Shown here in pieces: positions 8,293 through 16,864 of a stretch of DNA of 34,309 nt. The first letter of the stretch is position 1; the number at the start of each line of letters is the position of its first letter. The DNA lies in the NCBI RefSeq assembly GCF_009711045.1, contig NZ_WMJX01000028.1, forward strand, positions 1 through 34,309, read 5' to 3'. The translations under genes and the position numbers were made by a program. This DNA is from Myroides albus (GTDB taxonomy: Bacteria > Bacteroidota > Bacteroidia > Flavobacteriales > Flavobacteriaceae). The notes under the pieces are model-generated. The model searched no databases and was not told the origin of the DNA. It saw nothing but the letters and a program-made list of their open reading frames with translations.

Positions 8293-10212
8293 ATGAAATT
8301 AGATGCAAAAATACCTCAAGGACCATTAGAAGATAAATGGTCTAACTATAAAAAAACTGCTCGCTTGGTGAATCCAGCGAATAGAAAGAAATTAGATATC
8401 ATAGTAATTGGTACTGGATTAGCAGGAAGTTCTGTAGCGGCATCTCTTGGAGAGATGGGTTATAATGTAAAGTCATTTTGCTTTCAAGATACTCCACGTA
8501 GAGCGCACTCTGTTGCTGCTCAAGGAGGGGTGAATGCTGCTAAAAATTATAAGAATGACGGAGATAGTATCTACCGTATGTTTGTAGATACGCTTAAAGG
8601 AGGGGATTTCCGAGCACGTGAAGCGAATGTTTACCGTTTAGCTGAGTGTTCTGTAAACTTGATAGATCAAGCAGTAGCTCAAGGTGTGCCATTTGGCCGT
8701 GAGTACGGTGGGTATTTGAATAACCGATCTTTTGGAGGAGTTCAAGTTAGTAGAACGTTTTATGCAAGAGGACAAACAGGACAACAATTGCTTTTAGGAA
8801 CATATCAAGCATTGATGCGTCAAGTAGATAAGAAGACAGTTCAGCTGTATTCTTCTCACGAAATGTTAGATTTGGTTACTATTGATGGTAAGGCAAGAGG
8901 AGTTATTGTTAGAAATTTAGAGACAGGTGAGATAGAAAGACATGCAGCACATGCTGTTGTATTGGCAACCGGAGGATTTGGTAAAATTTACTATTTGTCT
9001 ACATTGGCAATGGGATGTAATGGTTCTGCAATTTGGAGAGCGCATAAAAAAGGAGCATTCTTTGCCTCACCAAGTTGGACTCAAATACACCCAACTTCAC
9101 TACCTCAATCTGGCGGGTATCAATCTAAACTGACCTTGATGTCAGAATCATTGAGAAATGATGGACGTATTTGGGTTCCCAAAAAAGCGGATGAAACAAG
9201 AGTTGCGAATGATATACCAGAAGATGAAAGGGATTACTACTTAGAACGCCGTTATCCTGCTTTTGGAAACTTAGCTCCGAGAGATATTTCATCTCGTGCA
9301 GCCAAAGAGAGAATAGATGCAGGGCATGGAGTAGGAGCATTAAAGAATGCTGTTTATTTGGATTTTTCTAAGGCAATTCGCGAGCAAGGACAAGCAAAAA
9401 TTGCTGAGAAATATGGAAACTTATTTACCATGTATGAAAAGATTACTGGTATTAATGCCTATAAAGAGCCGATGATGATTTCGCCTGCAGCTCACTTCTC
9501 TATGGGAGGATTGTGGGTAGATTATGAATTAATGACAACTGTTCCAGGGTTGTTTGCTTTAGGGGAGGCTAATTTTGCGGATCACGGAGCAAATCGCTTA
9601 GGAGCAAATTCATTGTTACAAGCATCTGTAGACGGTTATTTCATTGCTCCATATACAATTGCAAACTATTTAGCAGATCAGATTAGAGTAGGAGCTATTT
9701 CAACGGATCATCCTGAGTTTGAAAAAACGGAAAAAGAGGTAAGAGAGAAGTTAGATAACCTATTGAATATCAAAGGAACAAAAACAGTCGATTATTTCCA
9801 TAAGAAATTAGGAAAGCTATTATATGACTATTGTGGGTTAGCAAGAACAAAAGAGGGATTAGAATACGCTATTGTAGAAATCAAGAAGTTAAGAGAAGAA
9901 TTTTACAAAGATGTTCGCATTCCTGGTGAATCTAAGACAATGAACTCCGAGTTAGAAAAAGCAGGTCGTGTAGCAGACTATTTGGAAATAGGTGTATTAA
10001 TGTGTTACGATGCTTTAACTCGAGAGGAGTCATGTGGAGCTCACTTTAGAGAAGAATACCAAACGGAAGATGGAGAAGCAAAACGAAATGATGAACAGTA
10101 TCAATTTATTTCTGCTTGGGAATGGCCTGGCGGTTTAGATCAGGAGCCAATCTTGAATAAAGAAGAGTTAGTATTTGAATTTGTTAAACCAACTATCCGT
10201 AGTTATAAATAA
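8293..10212 (+). CDS. sdhA: Succinate dehydrogenase/fumarate reductase flavoprotein subunit
   Basis: A 639-residue catalytic subunit. The dinucleotide fold reads [20 protein letters not shown] from about 36. [15 protein letters not shown] at 69-83 contains His72, the expected site of covalent FAD. HPTSLPQ, RDISSRA and [13 protein letters not shown] are the active-site and FAD motifs of the family. The length and the N-terminal lead of about 35 residues fit the long form seen with b558-type anchors. It oxidises succinate to fumarate. The 10-base gap from sdhC and 12-base gap to sdhB indicate one operon. Confidence 0.93.
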   Translation: MKLDAKIPQGPLEDKWSNYKKTARLVNPANRKKLDIIVIGTGLAGSSVAASLGEMGYNVKSFCFQDTPRRAHSVAAQGGVNAAKNYKNDGDSIYRMFVDTLKGGDFRAREANVYRLAECSVNLIDQAVAQGVPFGREYGGYLNNRSFGGVQVSRTFYARGQTGQQLLLGTYQALMRQVDKKTVQLYSSHEMLDLVTIDGKARGVIVRNLETGEIERHAAHAVVLATGGFGKIYYLSTLAMGCNGSAIWRAHKKGAFFASPSWTQIHPTSLPQSGGYQSKLTLMSESLRNDGRIWVPKKADETRVANDIPEDERDYYLERRYPAFGNLAPRDISSRAAKERIDAGHGVGALKNAVYLDFSKAIREQGQAKIAEKYGNLFTMYEKITGINAYKEPMMISPAAHFSMGGLWVDYELMTTVPGLFALGEANFADHGANRLGANSLLQASVDGYFIAPYTIANYLADQIRVGAISTDHPEFEKTEKEVREKLDNLLNIKGTKTVDYFHKKLGKLLYDYCGLARTKEGLEYAIVEIKKLREEFYKDVRIPGESKTMNSELEKAGRVADYLEIGVLMCYDALTREESCGAHFREEYQTEDGEAKRNDEQYQFISAWEWPGGLDQEPILNKEELVFEFVKPTIRSYK

Positions 10213-10224
10213 TATATATAGTCT

Positions 10225-10980
10225 ATGAAATTACATTTAAAAATATGGAGACAAAAAGACCGTAAATCTGAAGGTAAGCTTGTAGATTATACGCTCGATA
10301 ATGTCAATACTCACATGTCTTTTTTAGAGATGTTAGATACTTTGAACGAGGAGTTGATCTTAAAGAATGAAGAACCAGTAGAGTTTGATCACGATTGTCG
10401 TGAAGGGATTTGTGGTCAATGTGGTGTTGTGATTAATGGAAATGCGCATGGTCCTTTAAAGAATACAACTACTTGTCAATTGCATATGCGAGAGTTTAAA
10501 GATGGAGAAACGATTTTGATAGAGCCTTTTAGAGCTGCGGGATTCCCAGTAAAAAAGGATCTGAAAGTAGATCGTTCTGCATTTGATAGAATTATATCTT
10601 CTGGAGGATATGTGTCTGTGAATACAGGTCAAGCACCAGAAGCAAATACAATTCCCGTGTCACATGAAGTAGCAGAAGCGGCATTTGATTCTGCAGCCTG
10701 TTTAGGATGTGGAGCCTGTGTGGCTACTTGTAAAAATGGTAGTGCGGCATTGTTTACTGCTGCAAAAATTACACAATTAGCTATTTTACCACAGTCAAAA
10801 GAAGAACGAAAACAACGAGCACTGCGCATGATATGGCAAATGGATCAAGAGGGATTCGGTCACTGTTCAAATACTGAAGCGTGTGAAGTAGAATGTCCTC
10901 AGGGAATCTCAGTACTTAATATTGCACGTATGAACTATGAGTATAATCGAGCAAGCTTTTTGAAGTTTAAAAAGAAATAA
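10225..10980 (+). CDS. sdhB: Succinate dehydrogenase/fumarate reductase iron-sulfur subunit
   Basis: A 251-residue electron-transfer subunit. The plant-ferredoxin-type [2Fe-2S] ligands are Cys58, Cys63, Cys66 and Cys84 ([10 protein letters not shown]). The bacterial-ferredoxin domain follows with [12 protein letters not shown] (Cys159, 162, 165, 169) and Cys214, Cys220, Cys224 in [12 protein letters not shown], suited to [4Fe-4S] and [3Fe-4S] clusters. It passes electrons from FAD in SdhA to the haems of SdhC. The porin gene begins only 3 bases after its stop, so the two are almost certainly co-transcribed. Confidence 0.93.
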   Translation: MKLHLKIWRQKDRKSEGKLVDYTLDNVNTHMSFLEMLDTLNEELILKNEEPVEFDHDCREGICGQCGVVINGNAHGPLKNTTTCQLHMREFKDGETILIEPFRAAGFPVKKDLKVDRSAFDRIISSGGYVSVNTGQAPEANTIPVSHEVAEAAFDSAACLGCGACVATCKNGSAALFTAAKITQLAILPQSKEERKQRALRMIWQMDQEGFGHCSNTEACEVECPQGISVLNIARMNYEYNRASFLKFKKK

Positions 10981-10983
10981 TCT

Positions 10984-12168
10984 ATGAACAATTTGTTTAG
11001 ATCAATTCAGAGAAAAGGGATTGCACTTGGGATTTTGTGTTGCAGTGTATCACTTTTTGCTCAAGAAAAAATAGTGACTGACACCATTCAAGTTTTTGAA
11101 GAAAAAATTATTCTAAATCCTGTAGAGACAACTTATCCTAAGTTTAAAGTTGGAGGTGTGTTTCAAGGTAGATATTTGAATAATTTTAAAAATGGTGTTG
11201 ATATTGACGGTCTGCATCATAGTGATGGAGAAGGAACGAGTAATTCATTTGACTTAAAGAGGATGAGGGTTTCCTTAAATGCAACTGTCATGGAGAACCT
11301 TGAGGTAGTCGCATTGGTTAATTTAGCTGATTTTAAGCAAGATCCTAAACACAAAGTTTTGGAGAATGCTTATGCTAAATACACCTTTAGTCGCTACTTA
11401 CAAGTTCAAATTGGGCAATTTAGACCTTTGTTTGGATTAGAAGAAACCTATCCAGCAGATGTTCTGAAATCGATTGACTATTCAAATTCATATTATTTGT
11501 ATTCAAGTAATGGTTGGACGAGTTTCCAGGTAGGTGCTGCTTTAACTGGTAGTGTAGATTTAGGTAAAGTACCGATGAGTTATGGACTATCAGTGACCAA
11601 TGGAAATGGAAGGAATAAAACCGATTCAGATAATGGAAAACACTATTCTTCAAGACTATTGTTCAGTTTAGATAAAGAACATGAATTGAATGTTGGAGTT
11701 AGTGGAGGAGTGGGAGAAGTTCAAAAAGAGACAATCTATGCCGTTGGTTTAGAAGTTAGTGCCAAGTTGCCAATAAATGATCGTTGGTGTTTTGATTTTC
11801 AAAGTGAGGCAAAACAAGGAACCAACCACAATTTGTATTATAGCACTGCACCAGAAATGCGCTTTGGGGAACTTAATGATTATGTCATGAAAAGTTTTTA
11901 CATCTTGCCTAATATACGCTATGAAATCGGTAAGAAGCACTTCGAAGCAGTTGAATTTGCCTGTCGTTATGAATATTTAGATGAAAACTCAAAAGTAAAC
12001 TCTAATGGTAGACAAACTTGGGTACCTATGCTTAGTTTGGAGTTTCTAAAAAATTATGCCGCAAGAATACAAGTTGGAATGCAAATAGATAATTTTAAAC
12101 AGAGTGTAAAAGATAGCAAGGCATATAATTCAAATCTTGCTTTCATACAGTTCCAATGTAGATTTTAA
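10984..12168 (+). CDS. Outer-membrane porin, phosphate-selective porin O/P-like
   Basis: A 394-residue exported protein with a signal peptide ending at LFAQ (about residue 27). The mature part has alternating strands, many aromatic and glycine residues and a C-terminal QFQCRF, whose final Phe is the signal for outer-membrane barrel assembly. LKRMRVSLNATVMENLEVVA followed by YAKYTFSRYLQVQIGQFRP resembles the OprO/OprP family, in which substrates range from phosphate to other small anions. Its start lies 3 bases after sdhB, which is unusual and suggests uptake of a dicarboxylate or related anion, but that is inference from position only. Confidence 0.75.
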   Translation: MNNLFRSIQRKGIALGILCCSVSLFAQEKIVTDTIQVFEEKIILNPVETTYPKFKVGGVFQGRYLNNFKNGVDIDGLHHSDGEGTSNSFDLKRMRVSLNATVMENLEVVALVNLADFKQDPKHKVLENAYAKYTFSRYLQVQIGQFRPLFGLEETYPADVLKSIDYSNSYYLYSSNGWTSFQVGAALTGSVDLGKVPMSYGLSVTNGNGRNKTDSDNGKHYSSRLLFSLDKEHELNVGVSGGVGEVQKETIYAVGLEVSAKLPINDRWCFDFQSEAKQGTNHNLYYSTAPEMRFGELNDYVMKSFYILPNIRYEIGKKHFEAVEFACRYEYLDENSKVNSNGRQTWVPMLSLEFLKNYAARIQVGMQIDNFKQSVKDSKAYNSNLAFIQFQCRF

Positions 12169-12309
12169 GAGGTTTAAGTTGGACGAAAAGATTGAATAAT
12201 TCATTATAAAGTTAAATAGGTCGTTTATATTACTGGGTATTAGTAGTGTGTATTTCAATAATTAAAACAGCTGAACAACTTATTAATAATTGTTTTTTAT
12301 TAAATTTAA

Positions 12310-12344
12310 ACTCATTATCCTTTCTGGGGTAATGAGTTTTTTTT
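12310..12344 (+). terminator. Rho-independent terminator after the sdh-porin operon
   Basis: ACTCATTA at 12310-12317 pairs with TAATGAGT at 12330-12337. Inner C-G pairs extend the stem, and eight T (12337-12344) follow. It ends 12 bases before the photolyase ATG, so the photolyase promoter must overlap the terminator or readthrough must occur. Confidence 0.85.
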
Positions 12345-12356
12345 ATTGTTTGCATT

Positions 12357-13661
12357 ATGGAAAGAAAAGAGAAGGTAGTTGTTTTTTGGTTTAGGAGAGA
12401 TCTGCGAATAGAAGATAATGTAGGTTTGTATTTCGCTTTAAATTCAGGTTATCGCGTACTGCCGTTATTTATTTTTGACAAAAGTATTCTCGCTCGCTTT
12501 TCTCGTCGAGATGATGCTCGAGTGGATTATATTCATCAGGCGATTAACTCTCTAAATAACACTTTAAAAGATTATCATACTTCTGTCATGTGTTTGCATA
12601 CAACAGCGAGTGAAGCTTATGATAAACTATTTGAACAATACGATATAGCGGCAATTTATTGTAATGAAGATTATGAACCAACGTCTATTGACAGAGATAA
12701 TTTGATTGCAAAGAAGGCGTCATCTCGCAATATTTCCTTTTTTCAGTATAAAGATCACGTTATTTTTAAAGGAGGTGAAATATTGAAGAGTGATGGAACT
12801 CCCTATCAGATCTATACTCCTTATGCTAAAATGTGGAGAGTAAAATTAGATGATCGAGCGTTATTTGACTATACGACTATACTTTGTCAAGAGAGTTTTG
12901 TTTCCGTAGAAAATGACTTGCCTACTTTGGAAGAATTGGGGTTTGAAAGGTCAAGTTTAGATTATACTCACCCTATTTTAGATGAAGGGATTATCAGTAA
13001 CTATGATAAGAATAGAGATTATCCAGCTATTGAGGGTACTACTCGCTTGGGCATAGCTTTGCGATTTGGAACGATTTCGATTAGAAAATGTGTGAATTTC
13101 GCTTTACATCACAATGAAGTTTGGCTAAAGGAGTTGATTTGGCGAGATTTTTTTAGTCAAATTATGTATTTGTTTCCACAGGTAGTTAACTCTTGTTTTA
13201 AAGATAAATACGAGCGAATTAATTGGAGAAATAACGAAGAAGAATTTGACTTATGGTGTAAAGGGCAAACTGGATATCCATTAGTTGATGCAGGGATGCG
13301 AGAGTTAAATGAAACGGGGTTTATGCATAACCGTGTAAGAATGGTAGTAGCGAGTTTTTTGACTAAGCACTTGTTGATAGATTGGAGGTGGGGAGAAGCT
13401 TATTTTGCACAGTATTTATTAGATTATGATTTAGCATCTAATAATGGAAATTGGCAGTGGGCTGCTGGATGTGGCTGTGATGCAGCTCCGTATTTTAGAA
13501 TATTCAATCCACTGGAACAACAGAAAAAGTTTGATAAAACGGGAGTTTATATTCGAAAATGGGTGCAAGAATTTGATTCTTTAGACTATAAAAATCCTAT
13601 AGTAGATAATAAAGAAGCAAGGATACGTGCGATTGAAACGTATAAAAAAGCTTTGATTTGA
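12357..13661 (+). CDS. phrB: Deoxyribodipyrimidine photolyase
   Basis: A 434-residue cryptochrome/photolyase-family enzyme that repairs UV cyclobutane dimers using blue light and reduced FAD. The N-terminal antenna domain starts VVVFWFRRDLRIEDN. The C-terminal FAD domain has TRLGIALRFGTIS, KELIWRDFF, GYPLVDAGMREL, GFMHNRVRMVVASFL and NNGNWQWAAGCGCD followed by AAPYFRIFNP. These fit class I CPD photolyases. The segment after WQWAA reads GCGC where many homologs have STG or similar, a small variation. The start at 12357 leaves no room for an N-terminal extension. The gene lies directly after a strong terminator and has no obvious own promoter. Confidence 0.93.
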   Translation: MERKEKVVVFWFRRDLRIEDNVGLYFALNSGYRVLPLFIFDKSILARFSRRDDARVDYIHQAINSLNNTLKDYHTSVMCLHTTASEAYDKLFEQYDIAAIYCNEDYEPTSIDRDNLIAKKASSRNISFFQYKDHVIFKGGEILKSDGTPYQIYTPYAKMWRVKLDDRALFDYTTILCQESFVSVENDLPTLEELGFERSSLDYTHPILDEGIISNYDKNRDYPAIEGTTRLGIALRFGTISIRKCVNFALHHNEVWLKELIWRDFFSQIMYLFPQVVNSCFKDKYERINWRNNEEEFDLWCKGQTGYPLVDAGMRELNETGFMHNRVRMVVASFLTKHLLIDWRWGEAYFAQYLLDYDLASNNGNWQWAAGCGCDAAPYFRIFNPLEQQKKFDKTGVYIRKWVQEFDSLDYKNPIVDNKEARIRAIETYKKALI

Positions 13662-13734
13662 TAAAAAAACAGGTGAAAATCGGTTATTGGTGTAATAATT
13701 GCTTATTTTTAAGAAACTAAAACTAGTATAGAAT

Positions 13735-14790
13735 ATGAAAACAATTCAACGCAAGATTGCCAAAGTATTATTAGTAGGAGCGATTGCCTTAATAGCTAAT
13801 GACGCTTTAGCATGTACTCGAGTAATGTATAAAGGGCCAAACAATACGATATTAACAGCTCGTTCAATGGATTGGAAAGAGGAAATCATGCCTAATATTT
13901 GGGTATTTCCAAGAGGGATAGAAAGAGTAGGAGAGGTAGGAAAAGCCTCTGCGAAATGGACAGCAAAGTACGGAAGTGTGGTAACCTCAGCATTTGATTT
14001 AGCTACGACAGATGGGATGAATGAAAAAGGATTAGTAGCAAATATCCTATGGTTAGTTGAATCTCAATACCCAGAATATAACCCAAATGGTAAAGATAAA
14101 GGAATAAGCTTGGCAATGTGGGCACAGTATGCCTTAGATAACTATGCTACTGTTGCTGAAGCAGTAGTCGATTTACAAAAGAACCCATTGGTAGTAGTAA
14201 CTGCAAATACACCGGGTCGTACTACATTAGCAACAGTTCACTTAACAGTATCTGATGCAACTGGAGATAACGCTGTGTTTGAGTATATTGATGGAAAGTT
14301 AAATGTATACCATGATCCTTCGTATACAGTGGTAACTAATTCACCAACTTTTGAAAAACAATTAGCTATTAATAATTATTTGAGCTTTTTGCCAGGAAAT
14401 AAGAATTTGCCAGGAACAGGAAGATCAGAGGATCGCTTTGCCAGAGCGAAGTACTATGCAACAGCGGTAGAACAAAGTGATGATGAGAAATTGTCTGTAG
14501 GGGCTATTTTCAGTGTTATTCGCAATTGTTCGGTACCTTTTGGAGTACATATTGACGGTGAGCCAAATTTATCTTCAACAAGATGGAGAACAGTTTCTGA
14601 TCAAAAGAATTTAGTTTATTACTATGAAGATCCTATTTCTTTATCACCTATGTGGTTAGATTTAAAAACACTTGATTTTAGTAAAGGACAGTCTGTTAAA
14701 AAATTGCAAGTAGCTAATGGTGAGCAATATTTTGGATTAGCAAATGCACAATTGAAAGATAGTAAGCCATTCCAGTTTTTGGGAATTTAA
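13735..14790 (+). CDS. Exported choloylglycine hydrolase/penicillin V acylase-family amidase
   Basis: A 351-residue Ntn-hydrolase with a signal peptide ending in ALA, so that cleavage exposes Cys27 as the N-terminal nucleophile (ACTRVMYKGPNNTILTARSM). Relative to that Cys, Arg43 and Asp46 sit at mature positions 17 and 20 as in bile-salt hydrolases and penicillin V acylases. Asn202 (VVTNSPTF) and Arg234 or Arg237 fit the other catalytic positions. It cleaves a C-N amide bond in the periplasm. Gram-negative members act on penicillin V, N-acyl homoserine lactones or bile salts, and the substrate cannot be chosen from sequence. It stands alone, 73 bases after photolyase. Confidence 0.88.
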   Translation: MKTIQRKIAKVLLVGAIALIANDALACTRVMYKGPNNTILTARSMDWKEEIMPNIWVFPRGIERVGEVGKASAKWTAKYGSVVTSAFDLATTDGMNEKGLVANILWLVESQYPEYNPNGKDKGISLAMWAQYALDNYATVAEAVVDLQKNPLVVVTANTPGRTTLATVHLTVSDATGDNAVFEYIDGKLNVYHDPSYTVVTNSPTFEKQLAINNYLSFLPGNKNLPGTGRSEDRFARAKYYATAVEQSDDEKLSVGAIFSVIRNCSVPFGVHIDGEPNLSSTRWRTVSDQKNLVYYYEDPISLSPMWLDLKTLDFSKGQSVKKLQVANGEQYFGLANAQLKDSKPFQFLGI

Positions 14791-14826
14791 GGACAATATT
14801 GGTTGTAAAGGTTAACCTAAACTACG

Positions 14827-14982
14827 CATGAGCTAAATACTGAAATGCAATTCTACTTCATAGCTCCTTTATTAGTTCTTAAGCTATCCTATTGTATGCT
14901 TATATCGCTAATTTAGACCTATTTTGTAGCAGTACTTTTCGTATCTGTGGCTTTCGCGTATGTTGCGAATTACTTATCTTGA
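14827..14982 (+). pseudogene. Fragment of an acyltransferase-3 (OafA-like) gene
   Basis: One frame reads HELNTEMQFYFIAPLLVLKL then SYCMLISLI, a TAG at 14914, and then TYFVAVLFVSVAFAYVANYL with S and a TGA at 14980. The first part closely matches the conserved core of membrane acyltransferases (H-x-W-S-L-x-x-E-x-Q-F-Y-x-I-x-P-L), with about two residues lost, and the rest is hydrophobic as expected for the next membrane helix. No flanking parts of the gene were found, so it is a short relic if real. The identification rests on about 15 residues. Confidence 0.4.
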
Positions 14983-15036
14983 TTTTAATCTTAGCCTATC
15001 TCGTATAGGAGATGGGAGAGTAATGAATATATTGTA

Positions 15037-15072
15037 AAAGAGACTATCTTTTTTGATAGTCTCTTTCTTTTT
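15037..15072. terminator. Bidirectional terminator between convergent genes
   Basis: AAAGAGACTATC (15037-15048) pairs perfectly with GATAGTCTCTTT (15055-15066) around a six-T loop. T-rich sequence follows on the plus side and, through the A run, on the minus side. It separates the amidase region from the convergent M28-like gene, whose stop lies at 15072. Confidence 0.85.
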
Positions 15073-16646
15073 TACCACAATCCAAAAGATTGGGAATCAT
15101 TTTGGCTAATCTCTTTAGCATTTACTTTGTCAAGTATATCGATGATTTTTTTAAATGTCATTGTCTGCTCATATATTAATTCTTTATCTAATTTATCGAT
15201 ATCTCCATTGGGCATTTCTTTGCATAAATAGTCTGGTGCAGGAACTAAAGATATGGTTGGAATACCTACTTGATACAATGGTTGGCCTTCTCCGAAATAG
15301 AATGTATTATGTGGGCGAAGAGTCATTGTTCGAACCTTGTTTCTTGCCTCAAGAGCTTTTAAATAAATTGCATCCATTGTTTTATTGGAAGTGTAAACTA
15401 ATTCTAAATCAATAGGATTTGTTTTTGAATAAGCAGTGTGTTGATTGTTATCCTTCCATTCAGAACTTCCCAGATGCTCTATTGTCAAACCTGCAATAGC
15501 TTTTTTGTGACTATCTACTCCATCCCATAAGTAAGGGTGATCTTTGAGCCATTTTGACGTTGCTTGCCTGTGGTTTATACCAAACTGGGGTAGCTGAAAA
15601 TGTCCAGTAGCGAATACAAAGATTAGCGTTCGATTTCGCTTTTCTTTTGGTAAAGCACTATAGTATTTGGCAAGCTCAATTAAGGCTATTGCTCCGTTTT
15701 CTTCTATAGCATTGGGGCCATCGGTATGTGTGTTTATTATAATTGCCTCTTGTGAGTTTTTTCCTTCTATTATTCCATACAAAGTAGAGGATTCACTATC
15801 AGGGGTAATATCAGCTTCTAAAACTAAGTTAATTGATTTATTTTGTTTGGCTAATTCTTTTAATCTTTCCCCTTGTTCTTGATTAACCCATAATGTAGGA
15901 CAGTGAAACAAAGGAGTAGTGAAAGGCAAGTATTGGTTAAGTGCATTTTCACCAGAGAGGTTCTTCCAAACACAGATTATACCTAATACATCGTTATCAT
16001 GAGCTTCTTGTAAATCAGGGCCATTCAAAACTGATGCAATAACTGTATTTTCTATTAGAGTAGGGAGATGAGTATCTGTTGGATATAAACTTCTTTTACG
16101 AAAGAGCATGGATCTTGGAACAGGAGGTATGCTTACTTCAAAAATGGCAATTTTACCCTTTGCATTTTTCAATTTAGATTTACTATTCCCTACGTATTCT
16201 AAGGGGGCAGTGATTCCTTTAGCCTCTGTTGAACCCGAATAGGGATAGTAAAATGAGGTAGGGATAATTTCTTTGTTATTGAGGGAATCTATAGTTTGTA
16301 ATTGCCATTTTTTAGCTTCCCATTTAGTAAAGTTTATTTTATCTTCAAATACTTCAATATTACATTGGTCAAATTTAGTGCGAATATACTCAACGAAATG
16401 AGCATGAGCAGCATTACCTGTATAACGAGGACCTAAGTTGTTTAACTCTTCCAAATGCTTCCACAAAGAATCTCTATTAGGCAATACTTCTGAATATTTC
16501 TGTTCAAGTAAAGTATCAGCTTTAAAATCATAGTTATATACCTTTGTGTTTGACGAGCAATTGATTAAAATGTAATTGATGCCAATGATAAGTAAGATAC
16601 TTAAAACTATTAATTTGAAAATTCGCTTCCCTTTTTTCTTAGTCAT
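15072..16646 (-). CDS. M28-like exported peptidase homolog with altered metal-site motifs
   Basis: A 524-residue protein with an N-terminal hydrophobic anchor (about 8-29) ending ILINCSSN; Cys30 could be lipidated but Asn before it is atypical. A PA-like insert is plausible between about 130 and 280. The core has IIINTHTDGPNAIEENGAIA, where His307 and Asp309 match the first M28 metal-ligand motif, and Glu315/Glu316 stand where Asp is usual. The next motif reads FVFATGHF (344-351), whereas active M28 enzymes have Glu-Glu at the TGH position. GLTIEHLGSSEW and RPHNTFYFGEGQ follow. It may be an inactive or differently tuned hydrolase acting outside the inner membrane. Monocistronic. Confidence 0.7.
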   Translation of the reverse strand: MTKKKGKRIFKLIVLSILLIIGINYILINCSSNTKVYNYDFKADTLLEQKYSEVLPNRDSLWKHLEELNNLGPRYTGNAAHAHFVEYIRTKFDQCNIEVFEDKINFTKWEAKKWQLQTIDSLNNKEIIPTSFYYPYSGSTEAKGITAPLEYVGNSKSKLKNAKGKIAIFEVSIPPVPRSMLFRKRSLYPTDTHLPTLIENTVIASVLNGPDLQEAHDNDVLGIICVWKNLSGENALNQYLPFTTPLFHCPTLWVNQEQGERLKELAKQNKSINLVLEADITPDSESSTLYGIIEGKNSQEAIIINTHTDGPNAIEENGAIALIELAKYYSALPKEKRNRTLIFVFATGHFQLPQFGINHRQATSKWLKDHPYLWDGVDSHKKAIAGLTIEHLGSSEWKDNNQHTAYSKTNPIDLELVYTSNKTMDAIYLKALEARNKVRTMTLRPHNTFYFGEGQPLYQVGIPTISLVPAPDYLCKEMPNGDIDKLDKELIYEQTMTFKKIIDILDKVNAKEISQNDSQSFGLW

Positions 16647-16828
16647 ATCACGTTAATTTTAGCGAAAAATGTTGTTGCTGTGAAAGATATAAAAATAATG
16701 ATTAATACTGAGTTTAAGTGAATTATTGGGTTGTGAACATAAAATAAAAGATAATTAATTCTCTTTTGGCAGTATTTTATCCGTATTTATAAAGAAGCTT
16801 TTTTAAACGAGTTTATTTATTAGATACT

Positions 16829-16860
16829 AAAAGGGATGAACAATCTGCTCATCCCCTTTG
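16829..16860 (-). terminator. Terminator after the WG-repeat gene
   Basis: GGGATGA (16833-16839) pairs with TCATCCC (16849-16855), flanked by A/T pairs. Read on the minus strand it begins 5 bases after the stop of the WG-repeat gene and ends in TTTT. Confidence 0.75.
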
Positions 16861-16864
16861 TATT

